64,000 bases of DNA, taken from NCBI GenBank assembly GCA_958295945.1, contig OY282386.1, forward strand, positions 2,232,001-2,296,000, given 5' to 3'. The position numbers and the translations under genes are program-made. Positions 17,668 to 27,172 of this stretch are shown here, piece after piece; position 1 is the stretch's first letter, and each line of letters starts with the position of its first letter. Origin of the DNA: Candidatus Poribacteria bacterium. Lineage in GTDB: Bacteria; Poribacteria; WGA-4E; WGA-3G. The notes under the pieces were generated by a model. It was not told the origin of the DNA, made no database searches, and worked only from the letters and a program-made list of their open reading frames with translations.

Positions 17668-18441
17668 TTAAATTATTCGACCAACAGAAGATCTTGTTGC
17701 AAAATGATTCAACCCACGAAGAACTAATTTCACATTTGTGTGCCTATTGTCAGGTATGATTTGATCGTTACCTGCATGCATCTGTACGAGAACGCTCTTT
17801 CGAGTCTTATTTGAACGGTTTGGCATCGAACCGTGCAGTGTGAAATAACTAAAGAAAAGCACATCCCCCGGTTCAGCTTCTAATACAGTTGCATTCTCGA
17901 TTGGGTATCTATCTGTGATTTCTTCGTTTTGTCCGCCTCCCATCATTCCGTCTGTCCGTCCCAATTCTTTGTGTGAACCCGGATACACTCGCACACAACC
18001 CATCTCATCTGTTGCATCGGATACATAGACTATCGCAGCAATCATCGAATCTTTTTCAGATGGAAAATACTGCCAATCTTGATGCATTGGAAATGGTGAA
18101 CCTTTCTCTGGAGGTTTGCAGAAAAGTTTGGAATGATGAAGCATAATATCAGGACCAAGTATTTCCTCAGTTATATCAAGAAACTTGTCATGCATGAATG
18201 CTTGTAACCACACACCAGAGAAGCTTTGGATGTTATGCGTGTGGATAATAATAGATTCGCCACCATCAAGTGCATCCATCAATCTACCACCCCAGCGTGC
18301 ATTGATATTCTCATCACTTTTTACTAACTGGTCTACTACACGGTCAAAGTCATTTTCCATCACCTTTATCTCTTGTGATGAATAGACTCCTTTAGCAAAA
18401 TAGTAACCATTTTCGTGAAAAAATTGTCCAATGTCTGACAT
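17668..18441 (-). CDS. Phytanoyl-CoA dioxygenase (PhyH) family protein, canonical triad
   Basis: A 257-residue Fe(II)/2-oxoglutarate oxygenase-like protein. The iron triad is complete: His120-x-Asp122 (MHQDW) and His203 (LHGSMPNRS), with Arg214 available for 2-oxoglutarate. The start codon overlaps the stop of the upstream ABC ATPase by one base (TAATG), so the pair is translationally coupled. The substrate cannot be read from the sequence. The family hydroxylates varied small molecules, and this genome segment has five more paralogs. Confidence 0.88.
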   Translation of the reverse strand: MSDIGQFFHENGYYFAKGVYSSQEIKVMENDFDRVVDQLVKSDENINARWGGRLMDALDGGESIIIHTHNIQSFSGVWLQAFMHDKFLDITEEILGPDIMLHHSKLFCKPPEKGSPFPMHQDWQYFPSEKDSMIAAIVYVSDATDEMGCVRVYPGSHKELGRTDGMMGGGQNEEITDRYPIENATVLEAEPGDVLFFSYFTLHGSMPNRSNKTRKSVLVQMHAGNDQIIPDNRHTNVKLVLRGLNHFATRSSVGRII

Positions 18442-19214
18442 TACGATTTTGTTACCTCCAAATAGAGTTCAGCAAGCCAATTTGGCTTCAGTTCTTCAGA
18501 ATTGTTCTTATCTTTGAATTCCTTTTGTATAAGATTGAATGTGTTGAACACAGCAAACTGTCCATTTACAAGTATACCAAGTTTGTCTGACTCTGTCCTA
18601 TCATCAGTGTCTAACTTTCTAAGCTTAATCACATCTTCCAAACGATCGGTAGCAATCACGAGTGTTTTTCCCATTGTTTGAAGTTCACGAAGTAATTCTA
18701 CCATCTCAATTTGTGCTTGGGGTTCAAGTTGAGCTAAGGGTTCATCAAGCAACCATATCTGCGGATCGTGAAGAAAGGTTTTGGCATACAATAGTCGCAG
18801 TCGTTCATCAGTAGAGAGAACACCAATTTGTTGTTCACATAAATTCTGAATGTCCATCAATTCAAGAACTGCATCAATTGCTGCAGTCTGTCCCATTTTT
18901 TTAATCTTATATGCTGATGCGAAGAACGTAAGATAGTCTACAACAGATAATTTAGGATAACCTTCATAAGTACTCGTGATATAACCGATTTGTGAACGCA
19001 CGTGCTTTAAGTTTGAAAATGCATCTAAACCTGAGATGGAGACAGTGCCTGATGTTGGTTTAACTAATGTTGCTAATATATTGAGAAGCAGCGTTTTACC
19101 CGCACCGTTTCTTCCAAGAAGAAAAAGGGATTCTCCCGATGCAACTTTGAATGTAAGATCTGTGAGAAACGGTTTGTTATTAAAGGATTTACAAAGTTCC
19201 TGGACATCAAGCAA
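18441..19214 (-). CDS. ABC transporter ATP-binding protein with degenerate signature and H-loop
   Basis: The 257-residue protein has Walker A GRNGAGKT (34-41) and Walker B IWLLDEP (153-159), like CcmA/NatA-type exporters. The ABC signature, normally LSGGQ, reads LSTDE (133-137), and the H-loop His is Asp190 (IATDRLED). Both departures should impair normal dimeric ATP hydrolysis. It starts at TTG 19214 with GGAGG six bases upstream. No permease gene is adjacent; the only coupled gene is the PhyH protein downstream. It may work with a permease elsewhere or have a non-transport role. Confidence 0.8.
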   Translation of the reverse strand: MLDVQELCKSFNNKPFLTDLTFKVASGESLFLLGRNGAGKTLLLNILATLVKPTSGTVSISGLDAFSNLKHVRSQIGYITSTYEGYPKLSVVDYLTFFASAYKIKKMGQTAAIDAVLELMDIQNLCEQQIGVLSTDERLRLLYAKTFLHDPQIWLLDEPLAQLEPQAQIEMVELLRELQTMGKTLVIATDRLEDVIKLRKLDTDDRTESDKLGILVNGQFAVFNTFNLIQKEFKDKNNSEELKPNWLAELYLEVTKS

Positions 19215-19272
19215 TTATATCCTCCAATGATATAACTTTTCATTCCGGGTTATTTCTGTATTGTTGACAGTA

Positions 19273-20274
19273 TTAACTCAGGTCTACTTGGACAGGTCTA
19301 CCAAGTTCAGCAGATTGCCATGCAGCCTCTGTTAGTTGTATTACACGCAAGCCGTTTTCAACTCCGATTGGATTCACTGTGCGTTCTCCACGGATGAGTT
19401 CAATGAAAGCGACATCTTTGTTTCCACCTTTTGGTAAATCAGATTCATCAACGGGTTCAGGTTTTCCACCCGTTCCTTGACGGGATAACTTGCCTCCGCG
19501 TAGAAAAAGTGCACCCTCTTCCATCCAAATAGAAAAGTCTTCTTGTACGCCACCATAAGCATGCCCAACGATACTGATATTACACAATGCACCTGTATCG
19601 AATTTTATTGACATGGCAGTGAGAACATCTACCTCAATGTCTAAGTTGTCAATAATTGCAAAGACATTTTCAGGACTTGCTTCTAATACCCAAAGGAGGA
19701 TATCAATCAAATGACTACCAGAATCGTTGAGTTGGCCACCACCACCGAGAAAAGGGTCTTGTCGCCATTTACCTTGCTGATTACGATACCAATTTTGCGA
19801 TTGATGGGCAGCAACAAAGTTCACTTTACCCAATTCTCCACTCTGAACAACCTGTCTGCAGTATTGATATGTAGGACTCAAATGTCTTTGATAGCCAATC
19901 ATCAGGTGTAGACCGGTTTCTTCAACCTTTGCCATCACCAGTTTTGCGTGGTCAACGGTGCATACCATCGGCTTTTCTGTGTGCACATGGCAACCCACAT
20001 CAAGTGCAGCCATGATATGATCAAAATGTAGACCATGAGGAGAACTAATGACGACTGCATCGGGTTTTAAATCTGTCAACATTTCAACATGGTCAGCGTA
20101 TGTAGGGACTGAGTCATCTAATCCAACGGTTTCTTTGAAGGCTTTAAGTGCATTTTCACTTGGATCGGCAAGTCCGACAATTTCAACATTCTCGACACCA
20201 GAAACACTTCGTCCGTGTCCGCGTGAGTTACCACCACATCCAATAAAACCAAATCTTAATTTCTGTTTAGCCAT
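19273..20274 (-). CDS. Gfo/Idh/MocA family oxidoreductase
   Basis: The 333-residue protein has the Rossmann start LRFGFIGCGGNSRGHG, the EKPMVCTVDHA segment with the catalytic Lys, and LNDSGSHLIDILLWVLEASP, the DxGxHxxD-like helix. The C-terminal alpha/beta domain is complete. It is separated by 58 bases from the ABC/PhyH pair and has the same orientation, so it may belong to one transcription unit. The substrate is unknown, probably a sugar or polyol derivative by family. Confidence 0.88.
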   Translation of the reverse strand: MAKQKLRFGFIGCGGNSRGHGRSVSGVENVEIVGLADPSENALKAFKETVGLDDSVPTYADHVEMLTDLKPDAVVISSPHGLHFDHIMAALDVGCHVHTEKPMVCTVDHAKLVMAKVEETGLHLMIGYQRHLSPTYQYCRQVVQSGELGKVNFVAAHQSQNWYRNQQGKWRQDPFLGGGGQLNDSGSHLIDILLWVLEASPENVFAIIDNLDIEVDVLTAMSIKFDTGALCNISIVGHAYGGVQEDFSIWMEEGALFLRGGKLSRQGTGGKPEPVDESDLPKGGNKDVAFIELIRGERTVNPIGVENGLRVIQLTEAAWQSAELGRPVQVDLS

Positions 20275-20453
20275 CTATGATCCTCAATTACTTTTTGATA
20301 TAAATTACCACGACTATCTACAAATTGCAAGAATTAAATTAGGGAGGTGCCTATTTCTTATAGTTGCCAATCTTTGTCATATATTGTAAAATAAGGATCG
20401 TGATGAAACATTAAGTCAGTATAATCTCAAGGAGATGAAATAACTAATTCTGA

Positions 20454-21188
<735 letters not shown>

Positions 21189-21294
21189 ATATAGCGGATG
21201 GGAAATCATAATTTATCCATTTCATTCGGTGTCAAAACCCCGTTGCTTTAGCTCGGGGATGTCCACACCGCCTTTGTTGTGTCAAGAAAAACAC

Positions 21295-21323
21295 TTGACT
21301 TTGTTCAAGAAATATGGTATTCT
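21295..21323 (+). promoter_or_regulatory. Promoter before the structured RNA
   Basis: TTGACT (21295-21300) and TATTCT (21318-21323) are 17 bases apart. A transcript would begin near 21330, just before the pseudoknot at 21337. Confidence 0.5.
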
Positions 21324-21329
21324 GTTCCT

Positions 21330-21683
21330 ATCAACTGGATAGGAGAGCAATCGCCTACTTCCTGTAGGTGTCCTATCCAATCTGATTGCTCAGACAGAGT
21401 TGACGTTGATAAACTCAACAATACCACATTCGGTTGTGGACGCTGCAAGTTACGATCCTTGCCAGTCGTCTGTGATGAGTTCTGCATTCGCTATATAGGA
21501 TTGTGTAGGTGTTCCCTCCACAACTGCGAAATAAACAGAACGTTGAACATAAAGTATCTGGGTCGCTCAGTGGGGGATACCTTGTAAGGACCCTGTTAGT
21601 CGTGCCGTGGCGGGCACCCCGACAATTGCTGTCTCGGTTAACTTGGCTTAAAACCAAGTGAGTCTCCTATAAGGAGATAAAAG
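21330..21683 (+). ncRNA. Candidate HEARO (IscB-type omega RNA) with pseudoknot
   Basis: Pairings seen by eye: GGATAGG 21337-21343 with CCTATCC 21372-21378; GAGCAATC 21345-21352 with GATTGCTC 21384-21391, crossing the first stem to make a pseudoknot; CCTAC 21354-21358 with GTAGG 21364-21368. Downstream are GTTGTGGA 21433 with TCCACAAC 21517, GCAAG 21445 with CTTGC 21458, GGGTC 21560 with GACCC 21589, GTGCC 21602 with GGCAC 21613, ACTTGG 21641 with CCAAGT 21654, and TCTCCT 21663 with AGGAGA 21672. The last hairpin covers the AAGGAG ribosome site of the 15-codon frame. HEARO is favoured by the ATGA junction and by an ORF start at the RNA's 3' end. A TnpB-derived RNA is the alternative. Confidence 0.45.
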
Positions 21684-21731
21684 ATGCCCACATCTTCAAA
21701 AAACGGAGGTGTCCGTGAGAAGATGACCTAA
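21684..21731 (+). pseudogene. 15-codon frame, probable remnant of the element's protein gene
   Basis: ATG 21684 follows AAGGAG by seven bases and reads MPTSSKNGGVREKMT before TAA (21729-21731). It sits where the nuclease gene would begin in a complete IscB-type element. The peptide does not match the IscB N-terminus I know, so most of that gene has presumably been lost. Confidence 0.3.
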
Positions 21732-21764
21732 AGGAAACCCCATCCTTTAGGTTGGGGAGCCGTC

Positions 21765-23135
21765 ATGAACAATGCTATAGTTTTAGCAGCAGGATTAGGA
21801 CGAAAAGTGTGGCCCTATGGAGAATTCAGGCAGAAATGCACGATTCCTGTTGCCAATAAACCAATTATACGAAGAATTGTTGAAAACCTAATTGAAGTTG
21901 GTATCGACAGAATTATCGTAGTTGTCGGACATTATGCTCAGCAAGTCCGTGGTGCTGTTGCTGACATTTCAAACATTGAATTTGTCACACAAAATCCTCA
22001 AAATGGCACTGCAGATGCTGTTTTAACAGCACTAAATAACCTTAACGGTGACAATTTTTTAGTGGTATATGGAGATATTGTAACCACATCTGATAATTTA
22101 CGTAATATCATAGAGGACTTTTATCGTCAGAATGCAGAAGTTGCTGCATTGGTTCAGTTGCTAAACGATGAGGACGCAAGTAATTGGCTTTGTGCTAAGT
22201 TTTCTGATGGATGCCTAAGAGGTATTGAGGGACATCCACGAGGGGGTTCGCATCGTCTATGTGGGATCTATGCATTTAAATCTACTGCAAAACCTTATTT
22301 GTTAAGAAATCCTGGAATCGTCACACAAGTTCCTGTCGGTGGCATGCCACCACCCGAATCCGAAATTGCTCAATCTATACAACTCATGATTGATGAAGGT
22401 ATAGATGTATTAGCAGTTGAAACAACAGACTTTTTTGTTGACGTTGACAAACCTTGGCATGTCTTGGAAGCAAATCGTAGGTTAGTTGATTACCTTTCCA
22501 AACAAATTGATGCAGATCAAATTGCCGAAGGTGCGAAAATATCTGATGCAGCTGATATAAACGGGAATGTTGTTTTAGGTAAAAATACAGTGATTGGTCC
22601 ACGAGTCGTTGTCAATGGAACACTCGTTGCAGGATCTAATAACAATATCACCAACGGCGCAATTGTACACGGTAATATACTGATAGGTAATCAGTGTCGT
22701 ATCAGTGATTATTGTCATATTGATAGCAGCACTATCGGGAATCGGTGTATCGTTGGACACGGTGCTGAAATGTCGGGTGTGATGTTTGATAAGGTTTTTC
22801 TATATCACTATTGTGAAATGTCTGGCGTTTTTGGGAATGCAACTGATATTGGTGCTGCTACAGTATGTGGAACACTAAGATTTGATGACCGAGATACAGT
22901 AATTCAGATAGAAGATCGTAATGAAGTTCCATCTTATGGGGCAAACGCCACTTACATGGGTGATTACTGCAGAACAGGTGTAAATGCAATGATTATGCCT
23001 GGCAGATGGATTGGTTCATATAGTGTCATTGGACCAGGAGTGATTCTATATGATGATGTCCCAAGTAAAACTATGGTGTTAGCAAAACAGGAACTGATTA
23101 CAAAACCTTGGGGACCAGACAGGTATGGATGGTGA
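21765..23135 (+). CDS. GlmU-like sugar-1-phosphate nucleotidyltransferase with left-handed beta-helix
   Basis: The 456-residue protein has an NTP-transferase domain (residues 1-~230: IVLAAGLGRKVWPYGE, KCTIPVANKP) and a hexapeptide-repeat beta-helix acyltransferase-like domain (about 255-430, with VVLGKNTVIGPRVV). It should activate a sugar 1-phosphate to an NDP-sugar; uridyl- or guanylyl-transfer is not decidable. It differs from true GlmU in its loop after LAAGLGR. The ATG at 21765 directly abuts the preceding element, whose end supplies the only ribosome site (GGGGAG 21754-21759). Confidence 0.85.
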   Translation: MNNAIVLAAGLGRKVWPYGEFRQKCTIPVANKPIIRRIVENLIEVGIDRIIVVVGHYAQQVRGAVADISNIEFVTQNPQNGTADAVLTALNNLNGDNFLVVYGDIVTTSDNLRNIIEDFYRQNAEVAALVQLLNDEDASNWLCAKFSDGCLRGIEGHPRGGSHRLCGIYAFKSTAKPYLLRNPGIVTQVPVGGMPPPESEIAQSIQLMIDEGIDVLAVETTDFFVDVDKPWHVLEANRRLVDYLSKQIDADQIAEGAKISDAADINGNVVLGKNTVIGPRVVVNGTLVAGSNNNITNGAIVHGNILIGNQCRISDYCHIDSSTIGNRCIVGHGAEMSGVMFDKVFLYHYCEMSGVFGNATDIGAATVCGTLRFDDRDTVIQIEDRNEVPSYGANATYMGDYCRTGVNAMIMPGRWIGSYSVIGPGVILYDDVPSKTMVLAKQELITKPWGPDRYGW

Positions 23136-23164
23136 GAAATAGATGACTAAACTGCAAACGACTG

Positions 23165-23551
23165 TTAATCATGCAGCAGCTCTTTAAGTAGTGATAAGAG
23201 TTCTTCATTGTCAGCAGCCAGTTCAAATGCACGTTTCTTTTTGTGCTCAAGGCTTTCGTTGGAATCCGATGTATTCCCCGGTTCCCATAGAATTTCAAGA
23301 TCTTTTGGATTTAATCTGTCATAAGTGATCTTCACAAGTGTATTTGGATAGGATTCAGGTATCAGCACGATCCAATCAATCGTTTCACCACGTTCAGAAT
23401 ACTGACGATCAACGGTTAGTTTGGGGTCTTGATACGGCACATTGTTCTTGACCCACTGTTTACGTCCGAGTGAGTCTATTTCATAAGATCCTACCTCCAA
23501 CCAATTACGGCCTGCTCCATTTGGTTTTGTTGTAACTTCAATGCGATGCAT
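23165..23551 (-). CDS. Hypothetical protein
   Basis: The 128-residue protein is not recognised. It is rich in Trp, Tyr and charged residues, with a beta-type N-terminal half (RNWLEVGSYEIDSLGRKQW) and a charged helical tail ending ELLSLLKELLHD. GGAG nine bases before the ATG supports translation. It is convergent with the nucleotidyltransferase gene. No signal peptide or motif was seen. Confidence 0.6.
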   Translation of the reverse strand: MHRIEVTTKPNGAGRNWLEVGSYEIDSLGRKQWVKNNVPYQDPKLTVDRQYSERGETIDWIVLIPESYPNTLVKITYDRLNPKDLEILWEPGNTSDSNESLEHKKKRAFELAADNEELLSLLKELLHD

Positions 23552-23733
23552 TTTGTTTATTCTCCGTTTGAAAGTGAAAAAAATCAGTTCTTAACTCTTT
23601 AGTGAATTCATTGGATAGTCAGTAAATATTAACATACAGATGGTTATAACACAAGTCAATTTGTGCTTGGTTTAATATGATGTCATAGTGTCTTAGCTGA
23701 GAATTATGAAGAAAGTTTGATACGGGAAAAAGT

Positions 23734-23762
23734 TTGACATTGACTAGGTAGTGTGTTACACT
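23734..23762 (+). promoter_or_regulatory. Sigma-70-type promoter for the larA-like gene
   Basis: TTGACA (23734-23739) and TACACT (23757-23762) are 17 bases apart. The predicted start near 23769 leaves a leader of about 100 nt. Confidence 0.6.
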
Positions 23763-23867
23763 CTATCTTAGTTCACGCGAATCCATTTTTCTTCTTCTTC
23801 AATTCTCTATTTATGAGCGAATACTTTGTCTATACATATTGATATATTTGTTATAGGAATAATATAA

Positions 23868-25151
23868 ATGCAAGTAGAAATGAGATATGGTCAGGGTACA
23901 GTAACGGTGGATATTCCTGATGATAATTTAGCAGGAGTTTTGGAAACTGCACCATCCGTACCGTTAGATGATGTTGATATTGCGGTACAAGAGGCAATTT
24001 CACAACCTATATCTTCACCTTCTTTAGCAAAGCTTGCTGAAGGTCGCGATTCTGCGTGCATTGTTATCTCAGATATCACACGTCCTGTTCCAAACAAGAT
24101 CATACTGCCACCTATACTCAATACTCTTGAGCAAGCAGGTATTTCTCGTGATAAAATCACAATCCTTATAGCGACTGGTATTCATCGTCCGAATGAAGGC
24201 AAGGAACTTGAAGAAATGGTTGGAAGATCCATTATGGAATCTTTCCGAATCGTCAATCATTTTTCTCAAAAACAAGAGACGCATACATATCTTGGCAAGA
24301 CACACAGCGAAACACCTGTCTATATTGATAGTACATATCTTGCAGCAGATTTGAAAATAGTTACAGGATTGATTGAACCGCACTTGATGGCGGGTTATTC
24401 TGGTGGAAGAAAAGCTATCTGTCCAGGACTTGCCTCAGTTGAAACAATGAAAATCATGCACGGTCCGGAGTTGATGGAACACCCAAAATCTGCAGTAGGA
24501 ATATTGGATGGAAATCCATTTCACATGGAGGCAACTGAAATTGCCTTGATGGCAGGCGTTGATTTTAACCTAAATGTTGCAATTGATAAAGAACGGCAGA
24601 TAACGGGTGTTTTTGCAGGTGAATTGGTAGAATCACATCTAAAAGGTACGCAGTTCGTTGAAAGTCAGGCGAAAGTTACTGTGGCTTCACCTGTAGATGC
24701 TGTTGTCGTCTCAAGTGCTGGATATCCCTTGGATACCACCTTCTATCAGGCAATTAAGGGATTACTTACGGCAGTTGAAATTGTCAAACAAGGAGGTAGT
24801 ATATTGCTTGTTGCTGAATGTAGTGAAGGTATTGGCAGCAAACCATTTACGGACTTACTGTTTAAAACAGACGATTTAACCGCATTCGTTGAAGGTCTAT
24901 ACAATCCAGCAAATTTCGTCATAGACCAGTGGCAATTGGAAGAATTGGCTAAAGTTGCACGCAAAACTGACATTTACTTTTATACAGACGGTATCCCGTA
25001 TCAACAAAGATCAAAACTTTTTGTTCATCCACTAAAAAATCCACAAGATGGGATTGAAGACATTTTAAAACGGTACGGTAACGATGCTCAATTTGCTGCG
25101 ATTCCTGAAGGACCGTATGTATTAGCAAAGATTGAGGGTGTAACCGTATAA
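23868..25151 (+). CDS. larA: Nickel-dependent lactate racemase family protein (LarA/DUF2088)
   Basis: The 427-residue protein matches LarA, which uses a nickel pincer nucleotide to racemise lactate or related 2-hydroxy acids. The N-terminal domain has DITRPVPN and LIATGIHRP (catalytic His region), followed by EPHLMAGYSGGRKAICPG with the Lys that binds the cofactor. The cofactor-making genes larB, larC and larE are not in the window, so they must lie elsewhere if the enzyme is active. Family members act on several substrates, so lactate is not proven. minC follows after 74 bases. Confidence 0.85.
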   Translation: MQVEMRYGQGTVTVDIPDDNLAGVLETAPSVPLDDVDIAVQEAISQPISSPSLAKLAEGRDSACIVISDITRPVPNKIILPPILNTLEQAGISRDKITILIATGIHRPNEGKELEEMVGRSIMESFRIVNHFSQKQETHTYLGKTHSETPVYIDSTYLAADLKIVTGLIEPHLMAGYSGGRKAICPGLASVETMKIMHGPELMEHPKSAVGILDGNPFHMEATEIALMAGVDFNLNVAIDKERQITGVFAGELVESHLKGTQFVESQAKVTVASPVDAVVVSSAGYPLDTTFYQAIKGLLTAVEIVKQGGSILLVAECSEGIGSKPFTDLLFKTDDLTAFVEGLYNPANFVIDQWQLEELAKVARKTDIYFYTDGIPYQQRSKLFVHPLKNPQDGIEDILKRYGNDAQFAAIPEGPYVLAKIEGVTV

Positions 25152-25225
25152 CCGATTAAACTATCAGAAGACATCATTCTACAATAAGTCATTGACTAAT
25201 GAAATATTTTTCATGAGAAAGACAA

Positions 25226-25897
25226 ATGGAAAATGCAATCGTGAAACTCAGAGGCTATAAAGATGGTTTGCATCTTATTATCAAACCGAAGGTATCTCTG
25301 AAAGAGGTAGAAGAGGCAATCCATGAATTAATCAATGGGATGAATCAACCCTTAGAGGGAACGTCTGTCCACATTGATATGTCAACTACACCCTTAACTT
25401 CTGCTGACCTGATGGAATTAGAAACGCATCTTACTGAAAAATACAATCTGAATGTCAGCGGAGTAAATCTAATTGATGATAATGAAGAATCTCCAATTAT
25501 AGCAGCACCTGCAGTACATATTATTCCACATTGTTTACCAACAGACAATCAACAAGATTATGGACATGCAGAAATTGTCCGACAAACGATTCGTTCTGGT
25601 CAAACGACCTCTTCTCTAACAGGAAGTATAATAATATATGGTGATGTTAATCCGGGTGGAGAAGTTGTAGCATCTGGGGATATCATTGTTCTTGGTACAT
25701 TGCGTGGCAATGCGCATGCAGGGGCAAATGGAAGGTTATCATCCGTTATTATGGCGATGGAGTTGGTTCCCTTACAACTACAAATTGGTTCGTATGTGAA
25801 CCGGCCGCCAATAGGTCAAAAACCGAGAGGTTATCCAGAAATAGCACGTATAGGTGCTGAAAATATTATCATCGTAGAAGAATTCATAAAATTCTAA
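25226..25897 (+). CDS. minC: Septum site-determining protein MinC
   Basis: The 223-residue inhibitor of FtsZ ring assembly begins the min operon. The C-terminal beta-helix dimer domain is clear: GSIIIYGDVNPGGEVVASG, then VLGTLRGNAHAGANG, with the usual MinD-contact surface. The N-terminal half (VKLRGYKDGLHLII) is the FtsZ-binding domain. It is followed by minD after 17 bases. Confidence 0.93.
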   Translation: MENAIVKLRGYKDGLHLIIKPKVSLKEVEEAIHELINGMNQPLEGTSVHIDMSTTPLTSADLMELETHLTEKYNLNVSGVNLIDDNEESPIIAAPAVHIIPHCLPTDNQQDYGHAEIVRQTIRSGQTTSSLTGSIIIYGDVNPGGEVVASGDIIVLGTLRGNAHAGANGRLSSVIMAMELVPLQLQIGSYVNRPPIGQKPRGYPEIARIGAENIIIVEEFIKF

Positions 25898-25914
25898 TTG
25901 AAGGAAGGTTGATT

Positions 25915-26706
25915 ATGGGTAAAGTAATCGTGATTACTTCTGGTAAGGGAGGAGTCGGTAAAACGACATCAACAGCAAACCTTGGTACTGCATTAGCGAT
26001 GATCGGTAAAACGGTGGTAATAATTGATGCTGATGTCGGGTTGAGGAATCTTGATGTTGTAATGGGGTTAGAGAGTCGCGTCGTTTTTACATCCATGGAT
26101 GTAATAGAAAAGAGATGTGATCTGGATAAAGCTCTTGTAAAAGACAGACGTGTTGAAGATTTAATGCTGCTCGCAGCGTCACAACGCAATAGGAAAGATG
26201 ATATCAAACCTGAACAGATGTTTGATATCTGTGAGAGGCTTAGAGAAGAGTATGATTTTATACTTGTTGACTCACCAGCAGGAATTGAACAGGGTTTTCA
26301 CAATGCTGCTGCTGGGGCAGAAGAAGCAATCATTATCACTACGCCTGATGTATCTGCAATCCGGGATGCTGATCGCATAATTGGGTTGCTACAAAACCAA
26401 AATATAGATCCTATCAGTCTGATACTGAATAGGCTATCGCCAACACTTGTTAAAAAAGGTAATATGATTAGTAAGAATGATGTCTTAGATATTCTGAACA
26501 TCGATCTTCTCGGCGTTGTACCTGAGGATGAAGGCGTTATTGCATCAACTAATCGTGGTGTTCCACTCGTTCATAACGAACAATCTCCTGGGGCTGAAGC
26601 CTACATGAGAATCGCACGTCGGATGACTGGACAACGTGTGCCAATTCCTGAGATGAGAGAAGATAACTTTTTTTCTAATATACTGAACTGGTTCTCAAGA
26701 AAATAA
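25915..26706 (+). CDS. minD: Septum site-determining ATPase MinD
   Basis: A 263-residue ParA/MinD ATPase that brings MinC to the membrane. The deviant Walker A GKGGVGKTT follows MGKVIVITS; VIIDADVGLRNLD and FILVDSPAGIEQGF are the A' and Walker B segments. The C-terminal FFSNILNWFSRK is the amphipathic membrane-targeting helix. AAGGAAGG ends six bases before ATG 25915, which makes it a better start than the TTG at 25909. It is between minC and minE in the standard order. Confidence 0.95.
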   Translation: MGKVIVITSGKGGVGKTTSTANLGTALAMIGKTVVIIDADVGLRNLDVVMGLESRVVFTSMDVIEKRCDLDKALVKDRRVEDLMLLAASQRNRKDDIKPEQMFDICERLREEYDFILVDSPAGIEQGFHNAAAGAEEAIIITTPDVSAIRDADRIIGLLQNQNIDPISLILNRLSPTLVKKGNMISKNDVLDILNIDLLGVVPEDEGVIASTNRGVPLVHNEQSPGAEAYMRIARRMTGQRVPIPEMREDNFFSNILNWFSRK

Positions 26707-26718
26707 ATCGAGGATAAC

Positions 26719-26970
26719 ATGGACTTTAAAAGTTTATTTACACGTAAATCAAAATCGAGCAATATTGCTACGCAGCGACTCAAGTTAATTCTTACGCAAG
26801 ATAGGTTTGATGTTAGTGAGGATTCAATGAAACAGTTGCAGTTTGAATTAACTGAAGTGTTGGCGAAATACTTTGAATTCACAATGACCTCTGTAAGTAT
26901 GTCACTCAAACGTGAAGGAAATTCCTACGTACTCATGGCAGATTTTCCATACCATGATTCAGCCAAATGA
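26719..26970 (+). CDS. minE: Cell division topological specificity factor MinE
   Basis: The 83-residue protein completes minCDE. It has the membrane-binding N-terminal helix (MDFKSLFTRK), the MinD-activating segment ATQRLKLILTQDR, and the C-terminal beta-rich dimer region. GAGGATAAC precedes the ATG. It stimulates MinD ATPase to drive pole-to-pole oscillation, so the host divides by an FtsZ system placed by Min. Confidence 0.93.
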   Translation: MDFKSLFTRKSKSSNIATQRLKLILTQDRFDVSEDSMKQLQFELTEVLAKYFEFTMTSVSMSLKREGNSYVLMADFPYHDSAK

Positions 26971-27048
26971 CATTAATTCTTTGAATGTAACTTTAGTTAA
27001 GGGTGTGTAAAGTTTTTGGCAAAATATCACATTAACCATTGTAGTGCG

Positions 27049-27104
27049 GGGTCTCCGTGCCCGTCATTATTGACAGACTGTATGATGGCGAGGCACGGAG
27101 ACCC
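27049..27104. repeat. Long intergenic inverted repeat
   Basis: GGGTCTCCGTGCC (27049-27061) and GGCACGGAGACCC (27092-27104) are exact 13-bp complements around 30 nt. The region 26971-27353 holds no convincing gene. It is repeat-rich and may also serve as the min operon terminator. Confidence 0.6.
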
Positions 27105-27172
27105 TGTGAATCATGGCGAATACCAAACGTGTATTCGTCTATGTGCATTCATACCCGACAAATGCCACACGG

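Larger units (their letters stand above)
21235..21764 (+). mobile_element. IS200/IS605-type element without its protein gene (HEARO/omega-RNA-like)
   Basis: Both ends carry subterminal imperfect hairpins of the IS200/IS605 kind. On the left, CCCCG (21238-21242) pairs with CGGGG (21254-21258). On the right, CCCCA (21738-21742) pairs with TGGGG (21753-21757), alternating with CCTAAAGG/CCTTTAGG. Between them is no transposase, IscB or TnpB, only a highly structured RNA region and a 15-codon frame. The right end stops exactly before ATGA (21765-21768). As I recall, HEARO elements integrate next to ATGA or GTGA. The left border is less certain than the right. Confidence 0.5.

Noticed and set aside
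21279-21587. Coding frame with many cysteines, possibly a decayed TnpB zinc ribbon (CRCSLHNCEINRTLNIKYLG)
   Set aside because: The likeness is loose and the same bases form conserved-looking RNA helices; a structured RNA explains the region better. Kept as the alternative origin of the element.
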